From assembly GCA_047620505.1 (NCBI GenBank), contig JBLHKS010000020.1, forward strand, positions 1-56,365: a stretch of 56,365 nt of DNA. Reading direction: 5' to 3'. The translations under genes and the position numbers were made by a program. Position 1 is the stretch's first letter. The number at the start of each line of letters is the position of its first letter. Positions 19,979 through 28,326 of the stretch are shown here, piece after piece. Source of the stretch: JBLHKS01 sp047620505. Lineage in GTDB: Bacteria; Verrucomicrobiota; Verrucomicrobiia; Verrucomicrobiales; DEV007. The notes below the pieces were generated by a model. It ran no database searches and had not been told where the DNA came from. It was given only the letters and a program-made list of their open reading frames with translations.

Positions 19979-20560
19979 ATGAATCTCGGACGAACTTTAG
20001 GAATCGTTTTGCTCAGCCTGGCAGCTGCTGGCGCTTCATCCGCTCAAAATTCGCGCATTGCTGTGGTCGATCTCAAGGCAGCTATCACTGCCCATCCCAG
20101 TTCAGCCGCGCTGGAGGCGGAACTCAAAACTCGGGGAGGAAACGCCAACGCAGTTCTCAATGCCCATAGAGAAGAACTCGCTGCAATCGCCAAGCAAGCT
20201 CGAGAGATTCAGGAAAATTCGTTCAGCCGCGGCGATGATGGAAAACTTCTTCCAAAAGCGATCGAAACCCTGAATGCGTTGCAGCGAAGCGGCGGAGAGA
20301 TTCAACAAAAAATGCAAAAGGTTCAGCTTGAAACGAGGGCCGGGCTTGAGAAAGAGCGCGGCGTGGGCCTCGCAAATATCGCAGCGGAGATCGCAAAAAT
20401 TATTACCGAAGTTAACGGAGGACGTTTTGATATCGTCCTCGACAAATCGGCGGTCTCTCGAGATGGCCTGCCGCAGGTGCTCGACTGGTCTGGCGCGGCC
20501 GACATCACCGAAGAAGTGATCGCCAAGATGCCGAAGGATTCGAGCGCTCCCGCCCCATGA
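19979..20560 (+). CDS. OmpH/Skp-family periplasmic protein, copy 1
   Basis: 193 residues from ATG 19979; a TTG at 19970 would add three. A signal peptide ends at ASSAQ, followed by the OmpH-type strand RIAVVDLKAA, a long charged helical hairpin (about 45-135) and the closing strand FDIVLDKSAVSRDGLP. Skp/OmpH proteins are trimeric chaperones for outer-membrane proteins. The signal peptide contains a near-copy of the palindrome (GGCAGCTGCTGG). The stop overlaps the next gene, a second OmpH-like protein, by four bases. Confidence 0.85.
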   Translation: MNLGRTLGIVLLSLAAAGASSAQNSRIAVVDLKAAITAHPSSAALEAELKTRGGNANAVLNAHREELAAIAKQAREIQENSFSRGDDGKLLPKAIETLNALQRSGGEIQQKMQKVQLETRAGLEKERGVGLANIAAEIAKIITEVNGGRFDIVLDKSAVSRDGLPQVLDWSGAADITEEVIAKMPKDSSAPAP

Positions 20561-21105
20561 AGCGTTTCTCGATTTTTCTTCTTAGTTGGGCCTTCGCAGC
20601 CACCGCCTTTGGCCAACAAATCGCCGTGGTCGACATGACGGCGGTCTTCAAAGCGCATCCCGAAACCGCCAAGGCCGAAGCTGCGATCGCGGCCAAACGA
20701 AGCGAAGCTCGCGGCGTCTTCAAGTCGAAGTCCGGCGAGTTGAAAGAGGTCCTCGCCGATCACCAGGGAGTGACGACGAAGCTGATCGCCGCAGGCTCTA
20801 ACGCGAGCACTGAACTGAAAAAACAAGCCGAGCAGCTGCTGGATCAGGCGATGAAGTTGGAGAAGGAAGTCGCCACGCTCAAGACCACAAACGAACGCGA
20901 CCTCGAGCAGAGTTTCCTCGCTGAACGCAGACGAATTCTCGCGCTGATCACGGCCGAGATCGGCAAGCTCAACGCAAGCGGCGAGTTCCTGCTCATCCTC
21001 GACAAATCGGCGGCGAGCGCGAACGGGATCCCGCAAGTTTTGAACGCGAACGGCGCAGTCGACCTGACCGCCAAGCTCATCGCAATCGTCGAGGCCAAAG
21101 AATGA
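20557..21105 (+). CDS. OmpH/Skp-family periplasmic protein, copy 2
   Basis: 182 residues with the same plan as the preceding gene: signal peptide (about 1-19), IAVVDMTAVFKAHPETAKAE, a coiled helical hairpin with tips near residue 75, and LILDKSAASANGIPQVL. The matching HP motif and the DKSA..G.PQVL ending show that the two copies arose by tandem duplication, but they have diverged widely. They may form hetero-oligomers. It is coupled by ATGA overlaps both to copy 1 (20557) and to the DUF1343 gene (21102). Confidence 0.85.
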   Translation: MKRFSIFLLSWAFAATAFGQQIAVVDMTAVFKAHPETAKAEAAIAAKRSEARGVFKSKSGELKEVLADHQGVTTKLIAAGSNASTELKKQAEQLLDQAMKLEKEVATLKTTNERDLEQSFLAERRRILALITAEIGKLNASGEFLLILDKSAASANGIPQVLNANGAVDLTAKLIAIVEAKE

Positions 21106-22208
21106 GCCGAGTCGTCCTGCCTGTCGATCGGCTAGACGAACTCTGGCCGCTCGCGCCCGGAGCGAAAGTCGGCGCGCTGCTCCACGGAGCGTCGACCACT
21201 GGCGATCTCGTCAACACGCTCGACGTGTTAGAGCGGCTCCAGGCAAACGGCCGAATCGACCTGACCGCGTTGTTCGGCCCGCAGCACGGATTCCTCGGCC
21301 ACACGCAGGACAACATGATCGAGTGGAGCGGATTCCGGCATTCGCGACTCGGAATTCCAGTCTACAGTCTCTACGGCGAGCATCGTGAGCCAACCCCCGA
21401 AATGCTCGAAGGCCTCGATGCAATCTTCGTCGATCTCGTCGACATCGGCACGCGCTACTACACCTTTATCTGGACGCTCCTGCTCTGCATGAAAGCCTGC
21501 GAAAAGGCTGGCGTTCACGTCATCGTCGCCGATCGACCCAATCCAATCAACGGCGTCACCACCGAAGGCAAACCGCAGAATCCCGACTACCTCAGCTTCG
21601 TCGGACTGCATCCGATTCCCGTCCGTCACGGCAAAACCATCGGCGAGCTGGCTCAACAATTTCAGGCAGAGCGATTTCCGAATTGCGAGCTGACAGTTTT
21701 GCCAATGTCAGGCTGGGAACGCTCGATGTGGCTCGATCAAACGGGCCTGCCGTTCGTGATGACGAGCCCGAACATGCCGACGCTCGACTCCGCAACTGTC
21801 TACCCTGGAATGTGTCTTCTCGAAGCGACCAACCTGAGTGAAGGCCGAGGAACCACGCGAGTTTTCGAGCTTTTCGGCGCACCCTGGATCGATTCCGAAG
21901 ACTTCACCCGCGAACTCAACGCCCAGCAGCTGCCAGGCTGCAAATTCCGCGCCGTGGGCTTCGAACCGACTTTCCAGAAGCACGCCAGGCAACCTTGTCA
22001 GGGCGCGTTTCTTCACGTCCTCGACCGCGAAGCGTTCCAGCCGTACGCAACCGGAATCGAGATCATCCGGACCGCTCGCCGGATGTATCCGGACGACTTC
22101 GCCTGGAAGCCGCCCCCCTACGAATACGAGCACGAGAAACTCGCGATCGAAATCTTGACAGGCTCGCGGCTAATGCAGAATTTTTCGCCAGATAGCGAGT
22201 TCTCGTAA
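21102..22208 (+). CDS. DUF1343 protein, NamZ-type exo-beta-N-acetylmuramidase
   Basis: 368 residues of the DUF1343 family, whose characterised member (B. subtilis NamZ) releases MurNAc from the non-reducing end of peptidoglycan fragments. Family blocks seen: ALFGPQHGFLG, VYSLYGEHREPTPEML, DLVDIGTRYYTFIWT, DRPNPING and PSGWERS-like MSGWERSMWLDQTGLPFV, followed by SPNMPTLDSATVYPG. No signal peptide is visible, so it may be cytoplasmic and act on imported muropeptides. A NagZ-type enzyme (35535-36644), also without a signal, could supply the complementary activity. It is the third gene of an overlapping run with two OmpH proteins. Confidence 0.88.
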   Translation: MSRVVLPVDRLDELWPLAPGAKVGALLHGASTTGDLVNTLDVLERLQANGRIDLTALFGPQHGFLGHTQDNMIEWSGFRHSRLGIPVYSLYGEHREPTPEMLEGLDAIFVDLVDIGTRYYTFIWTLLLCMKACEKAGVHVIVADRPNPINGVTTEGKPQNPDYLSFVGLHPIPVRHGKTIGELAQQFQAERFPNCELTVLPMSGWERSMWLDQTGLPFVMTSPNMPTLDSATVYPGMCLLEATNLSEGRGTTRVFELFGAPWIDSEDFTRELNAQQLPGCKFRAVGFEPTFQKHARQPCQGAFLHVLDREAFQPYATGIEIIRTARRMYPDDFAWKPPPYEYEHEKLAIEILTGSRLMQNFSPDSEFS

Positions 22209-22228
22209 TACAATCCAAATATCTAAGT

Positions 22229-22795
22229 ATGAAGTCGTTGGCCTTTCATATAGCGGCGATCTTGATCGTCGGCGCGGTAGCGGCGGAGGAACAAGAGAGT
22301 CCTGATCTCAAGATCGCAGCATCGCTTCGATTTGTTGAGGCGGGCTTTAGAGACGTTCGCGATGGAAATGACGAGATCATCGATCGAGTATTCTTTCATA
22401 CGATATCTGATGACCAGCCAATAGATGAGGCGAATCGGGAACGATTGCTGACCGCCCTGAAGGACGGCGCTGAGCCAGAAAATGGCATGCACTACCCGTT
22501 AATTGGAACCTTGGTGAAATTCGTAATATTCGATCAAGATGGCGTTCCTATTTATGTTTGTGCTCAGGTGAACTGGAACAGTACACTTTCAGTTAGACCA
22601 ATCCTGAAAGTGGATAAAAAAGAGATTTTCACAAGTCCCGAGACATTCACCATGCGTCGGCCCGATTTCACGAAATTGCTTGTTGAGGCCCTTGAACGGA
22701 GCGCTCCAGAGATCATCAAAAAGGCCAAAGAATCCTACAAATCTGTTGGTCAGGATTTTGAAGACCTTATTTTTCGAGGACACTTAAAAGACTAA
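22229..22795 (+). CDS. Small secreted protein of unknown function
   Basis: 188 residues. No family is recognised. A signal peptide is clear (residues 1-19, hydrophobic core FHIAAILIVGAVAA). The mature part alternates strands and charged helices and carries no cysteine pair or catalytic motif. The layout KFVIFDQDGVPIYVCAQV resembles a TonB-C-like strand-turn-strand, but this is weak. Base composition is more AT-rich than the neighbours, hinting at later acquisition. It starts 20 bases after the DUF1343 stop and may be the last gene of that operon. Confidence 0.7.
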   Translation: MKSLAFHIAAILIVGAVAAEEQESPDLKIAASLRFVEAGFRDVRDGNDEIIDRVFFHTISDDQPIDEANRERLLTALKDGAEPENGMHYPLIGTLVKFVIFDQDGVPIYVCAQVNWNSTLSVRPILKVDKKEIFTSPETFTMRRPDFTKLLVEALERSAPEIIKKAKESYKSVGQDFEDLIFRGHLKD

Positions 22796-22819
22796 CGCGA
22801 TTCAAGACTGTTAGCGCAT

Positions 22820-24667
22820 TTACTGAGCCACGTCGTAGCAGGTAATCCGGCCCTGATTCCGGATGTAAAACTTGCCGTTCGAGACAACCGGATGTGCCCA
22901 GGACGGGCGGCCGAGGCTCTCGATCTTGAAACGACCAGTTTCGACGTATTCATCTGGGATCGCTTTGACCAACGCGACTTCGTGGCCTTCGCCAAGCGCG
23001 AAGATCATCCCGTCAGCGATCAGGACGGAGCCTTTGCGAACGCTCTTGTCTTCCCAGGCGATTTCGCCGCTCATGAAGTCGATGCACATCAGCGATCCAC
23101 CACTGAAACCGTAGACGTGATCGCCGTATTTCACGAGCCCGCCGTGATGACTCTGGAGGCTCTTCTCGAAGTATTTTTCTTCCGCCTTGAATCCCGTCTC
23201 AGGGTTTGCGGTAACCTTGGCCATGCCCGTACCGGTTCCGTAGGCGCTGGAGACGAGAACATGATCGTTATGAATGATCGGCGAGGAACAATTCGCAGTT
23301 CCATTGTTTGCGCCGGAATAATTCCAGAGAAACTCGCCGTTCTCCGGATCGAGCCCGAAGACGCTGCCACGCGCGAATTGGACGATCTGCGGCTTGCCGG
23401 CGATCTCGGCGTAAACGGCAGTCGCGTAGTGAGCGCCCTCGGAAATGCCGTTGCTGCGCCAAACCAGATCGCCCGTTTCTTTGTTCAACGCAACGACTGT
23501 GCCGTCTTTCCCGCCCGGAGTGACGATGACGTGATCACCGACTACTAACGCGGATTCTGAGTAGCCCCAGCCAGGACGGCCACCGCCAAAATCGGTCATC
23601 AAATTCACGTGCCAGATGGTCGAGCCGTCCTCCACGCTGAGGCAGGTCACGTCGCCGTTGCCGCCTTCGGTGTAGATTTTGTCGCCAACGATCGTCGGCG
23701 TTCCGCGCGGCCCATCGCCCTGACCATTTCGGTAGCCGCCAATCGCGCTTTTCAGATCACTCTTGCTGAGCAGCCCGTCACGACCGGGATAACTTTTGGC
23801 GAAGAACCCAGCGATCTCCTCGCTCGTCAGCACGCCGTCTTTGCCCTTTTCCTTGATCGAAAAATATGCCTGGAGCTCTTCACGAGTCAGCAGTCCGTCG
23901 CCCTTGTTGTCGGGCCCGTCCCGCTTGTCGATGTTGTTAGACCACTGCTGGACGATCGTTCCTTTCAGCTCGTCACGCGAAAGCTGACCGTCGTTGTCTC
24001 CGTCGAGAGCTGCCAGCAGCTGCTCAGTTCGCTTTTCGGCAAGTGCCTCGGTACCTCCGCGAGCCGGCCTATCGATATTGCTCGCCTCACGCGCGATCTG
24101 CGCAGGAATTTCGGTTACTGTCAGGCTGCCGTCGGCATCCTTGTCGAACGCCTTGAGGAATCGAGCGGCACGATCCGCAGCGATCGCGATCGCGTCGCCG
24201 TCTTCCGCACTATCCGATTTGAATGCCTGCTGAGCGCCGAGGCCGGCGATCGCTTCGACGTCATCAAGTTTGCCGTCGGCGTTTTTGTCGTGTCGCGCAA
24301 AATCTTCGTCGACCTTGGCATCGAGCTTTGCCCCGACCGGCCCGGGTTGAACCGCCCAAAGCAACGAGCCGTCTTTCTCGCTGAAAGCCAGGATGTGCTC
24401 GACCCCACCGAGATCACCCTGGGTGATGATTCGGCCGTCGACAATCGCGAGCGACGAGTAGCCGACTCCCGCGTTTTCGATTTCCCAAGCGACTTCAGGG
24501 CCGCCTTCGGGCCATTCGCCGATGAGGCCTTTTTCTTTGGAAATGCCGTCCGCATCCGGGCCGCGCCACTGCGGCCAATCGGCGGCTTGAGCGATTGGGA
24601 TCGCGATAAAAATCAGGAGGGCAGGCAGCAGCCGCCAAGCGTAGTTGAAACGGGATTTCGATGTCAT
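22820..24667 (-). CDS. PQQ-like beta-propeller protein with inserted EF-hands, exported
   Basis: 615 residues. A signal peptide ends at AQAA, then ADWPQWRGPDADGISKE, the typical opening of verrucomicrobial/planctomycetal outer-membrane BamB-like PQQ-repeat proteins. A propeller blade (residues about 40-110) is interrupted by a run of EF-hand-like calcium loops (DKNADGKLDDVE, DKDADGSLTVTE, DGDNDGQLSRDE and further degenerate ones) up to about 310. The remaining blades follow (GDKIYTEGGNGDVTCL, VVALNKETGDLVWRSNG). The propeller is probably structural and does not prove PQQ binding. The EF-hand insertion inside the propeller is the unusual part. The ceramidase-like gene lies upstream on the same strand. 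Confidence 0.87.
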   Translation of the reverse strand: MTSKSRFNYAWRLLPALLIFIAIPIAQAADWPQWRGPDADGISKEKGLIGEWPEGGPEVAWEIENAGVGYSSLAIVDGRIITQGDLGGVEHILAFSEKDGSLLWAVQPGPVGAKLDAKVDEDFARHDKNADGKLDDVEAIAGLGAQQAFKSDSAEDGDAIAIAADRAARFLKAFDKDADGSLTVTEIPAQIAREASNIDRPARGGTEALAEKRTEQLLAALDGDNDGQLSRDELKGTIVQQWSNNIDKRDGPDNKGDGLLTREELQAYFSIKEKGKDGVLTSEEIAGFFAKSYPGRDGLLSKSDLKSAIGGYRNGQGDGPRGTPTIVGDKIYTEGGNGDVTCLSVEDGSTIWHVNLMTDFGGGRPGWGYSESALVVGDHVIVTPGGKDGTVVALNKETGDLVWRSNGISEGAHYATAVYAEIAGKPQIVQFARGSVFGLDPENGEFLWNYSGANNGTANCSSPIIHNDHVLVSSAYGTGTGMAKVTANPETGFKAEEKYFEKSLQSHHGGLVKYGDHVYGFSGGSLMCIDFMSGEIAWEDKSVRKGSVLIADGMIFALGEGHEVALVKAIPDEYVETGRFKIESLGRPSWAHPVVSNGKFYIRNQGRITCYDVAQ

Positions 24668-24699
24668 GCCCCGTTCACGAAGTCGCAGAGCCGGATGTT

Positions 24700-25917
24700 T
24701 CAGCGGCCAGAATTGAGACGTTCGAACAGCTCGTGCGCCTTGACGATGATTCGTTCTTCAAGTTCCGGTTTCCACGGTCGGCTTTGCGCTTCGTAGCCGC
24801 CTTCTTCGAGAACTCGCCGGCTCGGGATGTAGCCGTCGTAGACGTTCGAGTAGCCAGCAACCCAGATAGTTGGGCCCGAACCGCCAAGCTCGCGTTTGAG
24901 GCGAAGAGAGTAGTCGACGACAACTTCGTTTCCGAGCGCGAAGAGCGCGAGATCGCTTCCGAATTGGACGAGCTGAACGGGGTAGGCAAAGTCATCGCGG
25001 TCGGTCGTGAATTCCAGATCGACCGTTTCGAGCGCGGTCTGCAGCGGGCCTTTCAGCGGCGTCTGGTGAAACTGCGCGCTTTGGTTTGTTTCAAGCGCCG
25101 CCTCGACCGCAGTCGCGAGCGTTCGGCCGTGTTTCTGGGCAAGCATCAGGAAACTTCGCGGATACGGATTCTGATCGCCGCCGCATCCCAGCATGAACAT
25201 CGCGGTGACGCCCGGGTGATCCGCTTCGAAGTATTCCTGTGCGTAACCGGCGTAGTCACCAAGCCATTTCATGAATCCCATCGTCGTGTTGTGGCAGGCA
25301 TAACCGAAAAGCACAGCCCGAAGTTCGCCTTCCTCGCCCGGCGTGCGGACAGCAAAAACGGGCACGCTGTGATCGACCAGACCCTGAGGGTTTGGGTGAT
25401 TCCGAAAACCCTCTTCAGTCGGCGTCCGCCGGTTCATCGCGAAACCCGCGCGGGCAAAACTGTAGGTCAAATCGGCGGGCTCCATCGATTCCAGCGCCTG
25501 ACCAATAATCTCGACAATTTGGCTGGCGAGCTTGTCAAAATACGCCTGAGCCGAGTCGCGACCGTAGGCTGGCCCGCAGTGCGTGTGCGATGCGTTCATC
25601 AGCAGCTGCTCGGACTTGAGGCCGTGTTTCTCCTCGACCTCAGCCGCAACGCGCTCCCGCAAACGCGCGATGATCCCGATCAAATCGGTCGTCACGATCA
25701 CGACTCGATTTCCGCCCGCGTCCTCGATCGCCAACGCCTTCGCGAACAGATCTTGCTCGGTTCCCTCAGACGGCTTGTCTTTGCGGTTGCCGTAGCCGGA
25801 CATCGGCATCGGTTCCTCCGGCGTGATCTTCGCCGTGGCGACGCCAGCCTTCCAATCCTGACCTGACGCGAAAGTTGAAAAGCCGAAAACCAGGAGAATT
25901 GCGAGTCGAGCGATCAT
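24700..25917 (-). CDS. Neutral/alkaline ceramidase-like secreted hydrolase
   Basis: 405 residues. After a signal peptide (about 1-19), the sequence KAGVATAKITPEEPMPMSGYG matches the opening of the neutral/alkaline non-lysosomal ceramidase family. Further blocks are IVTTDLIGI, the zinc-site-like NASHTHCGPA, and GYACHNTTMGF. The family is zinc-dependent and hydrolyses N-acyl sphingosine; bacterial relatives without sphingolipids may act on other amides. It is shorter than canonical ceramidases (about 650-700) and lacks the C-terminal Ig-like domain. It may form a transcription unit with the PQQ/EF-hand gene downstream (32-base gap). Confidence 0.85.
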   Translation of the reverse strand: MIARLAILLVFGFSTFASGQDWKAGVATAKITPEEPMPMSGYGNRKDKPSEGTEQDLFAKALAIEDAGGNRVVIVTTDLIGIIARLRERVAAEVEEKHGLKSEQLLMNASHTHCGPAYGRDSAQAYFDKLASQIVEIIGQALESMEPADLTYSFARAGFAMNRRTPTEEGFRNHPNPQGLVDHSVPVFAVRTPGEEGELRAVLFGYACHNTTMGFMKWLGDYAGYAQEYFEADHPGVTAMFMLGCGGDQNPYPRSFLMLAQKHGRTLATAVEAALETNQSAQFHQTPLKGPLQTALETVDLEFTTDRDDFAYPVQLVQFGSDLALFALGNEVVVDYSLRLKRELGGSGPTIWVAGYSNVYDGYIPSRRVLEEGGYEAQSRPWKPELEERIIVKAHELFERLNSGR

Positions 25918-25961
25918 TGCTCAGATCACGCAATCCTCAGGCCGAGTCTCTCAGAGCTCTA

Positions 25962-27242
25962 TTAGAGTTCGAAATAGAAAACCGCGTAAGCCGAGGCTTC
26001 CATTTCCTCAAAGTGCATGTGCCGCTTCCGAGCATGCTCGCCCCAAGGTTCGGTGATGATCACTTCTTTCAAATCCGAATTGATCCCGGAAACCACGGAT
26101 GCGTGCGAGGGCGAGCCTTTGTCCTCCCGATTCGGCCAGTTCGTCTTTTCCGCGTCCGACGCAGCCGGGAGAATCGCGTTTGGATCCTCGGCAACCGTCT
26201 TGGCAAACCGATGATGCGCCTGCTCACGAGCGTAGGTCACGCGGCGCCAGACGACGACCGGCATGCCCGCTTCGAGCGCCTTCTGAACCTTGCGGGCATC
26301 GAACCTCGACGACACCGTCGCTTTCATCCCGACTTCCTCAGCCGCGGCGTGGTAAATTCCGAAAATGTTGCTGCCCTTCGCGCTGCCGGTGTTCTGCAAA
26401 TCGGCTCCAGCGATCAGATCTTCCGGATGCATCCGCAAACCATAATAGTGAGCCGCCATCGCCAGCGAGTGGACTCCGCAGAACGGCGTGTTGCCCTGCG
26501 TGTACATCGGAATGCCGTCGATCATGAGATCTCCGCGCTCGTTGTTCGTCACATTTTTAACGAGCAAGGCAGCACGCTCGCGATCGCTCATCGCCAGCAG
26601 CTGCTGGTCCGCGAAACTGCCGACAACCCGGTCCTTTCGCATCACGTGAATCGAGATCGAATGATTCTCGCGAGTCGCCAGGCGCAGGACGAAATCATCG
26701 ACTTCGTAGTCCATGAAAACGCTGCGAAGCAGGTGGCTGCGGCCGATGACGGTCTGCTTCCCAGAGCCTACGCCCTTTTCGATCGTCTCGCGCAGCACGC
26801 GGGAGATCCGATTGTAGTGCGAGCCGAATTCCGAACGTCTCTCGCTGCCGGCCTGACGCTCTTTCTGAGTTTTCTCGCCACCCAGTTTGAATCCGAAAAA
26901 CGAACCGGCATCCATATACGTAATCGACATTTCGCGCAGACCTTCGTCATCGCTGTAGGCGTAAATCGCGGTCGGAACCCCGCCGAGCACGACAGGCATT
27001 TCGGTCATACGTTTGACCGTGGTCCCGTCGAGCGCCGGCTGGTCTTCCCAGGGACCAGGGAACTCGTTTTCCAGCCAGTTGTCGTTGTCGAAAAACTCGC
27101 GGGTGAGGTTCGCGTTGAACCGCGGGAAGGCGGGAATGACAGGGCCGAAAAATTGGCCGTTGCCGAAGAAGACGTTCGGGATCGCCGGAGCCGTGGGCGC
27201 GACGATGAGAGCAAGCAGAATCCCAAGCAGTAGTTTTTTCAT
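25962..27242 (-). CDS. Secreted C39-like cysteine peptidase family protein
   Basis: 426 residues from ATG 27242 (MKKLLLGILL), chosen because a signal peptide begins there; the frame extends 74 residues further without merit. The C-terminal third has a papain/C39-like catalytic layout: YTQGNTPFCGVHSLAMA with Cys255, SHASVVSGIN with His380, and TEPWG as the expected third block. Residues 20-240 form an unrecognised N-terminal domain with a TIYAYSDD-type strand pattern. The family includes bacteriocin-leader and other peptidases. No ABC exporter lies nearby, so a role as a free secreted peptidase is more likely. The palindrome at 26595 encodes QQLL. Confidence 0.78.
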   Translation of the reverse strand: MKKLLLGILLALIVAPTAPAIPNVFFGNGQFFGPVIPAFPRFNANLTREFFDNDNWLENEFPGPWEDQPALDGTTVKRMTEMPVVLGGVPTAIYAYSDDEGLREMSITYMDAGSFFGFKLGGEKTQKERQAGSERRSEFGSHYNRISRVLRETIEKGVGSGKQTVIGRSHLLRSVFMDYEVDDFVLRLATRENHSISIHVMRKDRVVGSFADQQLLAMSDRERAALLVKNVTNNERGDLMIDGIPMYTQGNTPFCGVHSLAMAAHYYGLRMHPEDLIAGADLQNTGSAKGSNIFGIYHAAAEEVGMKATVSSRFDARKVQKALEAGMPVVVWRRVTYAREQAHHRFAKTVAEDPNAILPAASDAEKTNWPNREDKGSPSHASVVSGINSDLKEVIITEPWGEHARKRHMHFEEMEASAYAVFYFEL

Positions 27243-27393
27243 GGTTCGGCAGTTTATCAAATTTCGCCCGGCCGAACAAGCCGCGAGTCTACTTTTTGCG
27301 ACGCTGCGCAAACAGCCAATTCCAGAGCTCAGGATCCGCGTAAGCCGGGACCCACGCCAACTGGAATATTTTCCTGACGCCATTCTTCTTCGA

Positions 27394-27576
27394 TCAATCA
27401 ATTTTGTCCCAGATCCATGCAATCGCGTCGAAGCCATCCGAAACTGCATCCATGAAATTCCCACCGAACAATAACCGAATTAATGCGTAAGCTAAAATCA
27501 AGGGGGTTCCAACCAGATACATAACCGGCAGAACAATAAAACTGAGAAGTATTTCCAATAGAACCGATCCAATCAT
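27394..27576 (-). CDS. Small membrane protein, 60 residues
   Basis: Hydrophobic from residues 3 to 40 (two probable membrane segments, LLEILLSFIVLPVMYLVG and LILAYALIRLLFG), then an acidic tail ending DAIAWIWDKID. No family known to me. Codon use is compatible with coding, and it is the only sensible frame between the C39-like gene and the next small gene. Confidence 0.5.
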   Translation of the reverse strand: MIGSVLLEILLSFIVLPVMYLVGTPLILAYALIRLLFGGNFMDAVSDGFDAIAWIWDKID

Positions 27577-27609
27577 CCAGGTTTCAATTCAGACCAGCAC
27601 GCGCATCCA

Positions 27610-27813
27610 TCAATCTGCGCGATCGTCTGAGTCCTTCCAGACAAATCGCTCGCCCACGGGCAACGGACGCCGCTTCAACAGCTCGTCCAATTTTCCGGCG
27701 CGACGCAGGTCTTCATTATTTTGAAGAATCCAAGCATCGTAAGCAGCCGCCGTCATTTTTGGCGGCTTGCTTGGAGGGACATTAAAGTCCGGCAGATCGA
27801 AATCGAGAGGCAT
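27610..27813 (-). CDS. Small protein paired with nucleotidyltransferase-like gene
   Basis: 67 residues, proline-rich N-terminus followed by a helical segment (TAAAYDAWILQNNEDLRRAG) and a basic KRRPLPVGERF block. It starts on the base after the stop of the nucleotidyltransferase-like gene, so the pair is co-translated. No family is recognised. Partner proteins of minimal nucleotidyltransferases are often their antitoxins or HEPN partners, but this one has no HEPN motif. Confidence 0.65.
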   Translation of the reverse strand: MPLDFDLPDFNVPPSKPPKMTAAAYDAWILQNNEDLRRAGKLDELLKRRPLPVGERFVWKDSDDRAD

Positions 27814-28326
27814 CTATTTTTCCGGTCGTGGTAGCTTGGAAAATATATCGGCAGGCCCGAATCGGCGACAGGTTTCCTCCAGATCGTCAGCGCTTAATTT
27901 ATCCGGATTTGCGCGGATCAACTCATGAATATCATTGAGATCCTTCAGCTCTCTGAGGGCGTCGTTTTTGATTGCATGAAGTTTTAGCGCGATCAAACCA
28001 AGGAGCCCGGGCGTTTGGACGCGGACGTCGAAAAGGACTGCCTCAACCGAATCGGCGGCAAGCTTCGTGAAGGTGTCCCCAGCCACAAACAACACATCGA
28101 TTGGAATTTGCCCTGCGGAGCTGAGATATTTCGCGCACAGCTCGTTTTGCCCTTCTTTACGATACCTGAAACCCCTCAGCACGCGGTCGAGCGCTTCCTC
28201 ATCGGATTCATCAAGCAGCAAATCCAGATCGAGCGTTTGCCGGGAATAACCATGCGCTTGCACCGCGTAACCACCGATAACAAGCGGAGTGAGTTCTCGT
28301 AGAATCGATTTAATTACCTCCTTCAT
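27814..28326 (-). CDS. Minimal nucleotidyltransferase-like protein (AbiEii/DUF6036-like)
   Basis: 170 residues. The N-terminus has the nucleotidyltransferase signature: VIGGYAVQAHGYSRQTLDLD gives the GG turn and the D-x-D metal site, and PIDVLF supplies a likely third acidic residue near 80. A C-terminal helical region (about 110-160) has the layout DLNDIHELI seen in AbiEii-like and DUF6036 proteins. Such enzymes occur as toxins or as small tRNA/nucleotide modifiers. The gene overlaps the upstream dehydrogenase by four bases and abuts a 67-residue partner, so it sits in an operon. Confidence 0.75.
   Translation of the reverse strand: MKEVIKSILRELTPLVIGGYAVQAHGYSRQTLDLDLLLDESDEEALDRVLRGFRYRKEGQNELCAKYLSSAGQIPIDVLFVAGDTFTKLAADSVEAVLFDVRVQTPGLLGLIALKLHAIKNDALRELKDLNDIHELIRANPDKLSADDLEETCRRFGPADIFSKLPRPEK

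Noticed and set aside
23609..24796. Plus-strand ORF (395 aa) opposite the PQQ/EF-hand gene
   Set aside because: Shadow of a well-supported secreted protein; residues are valine/phenylalanine/arginine-rich without motif.
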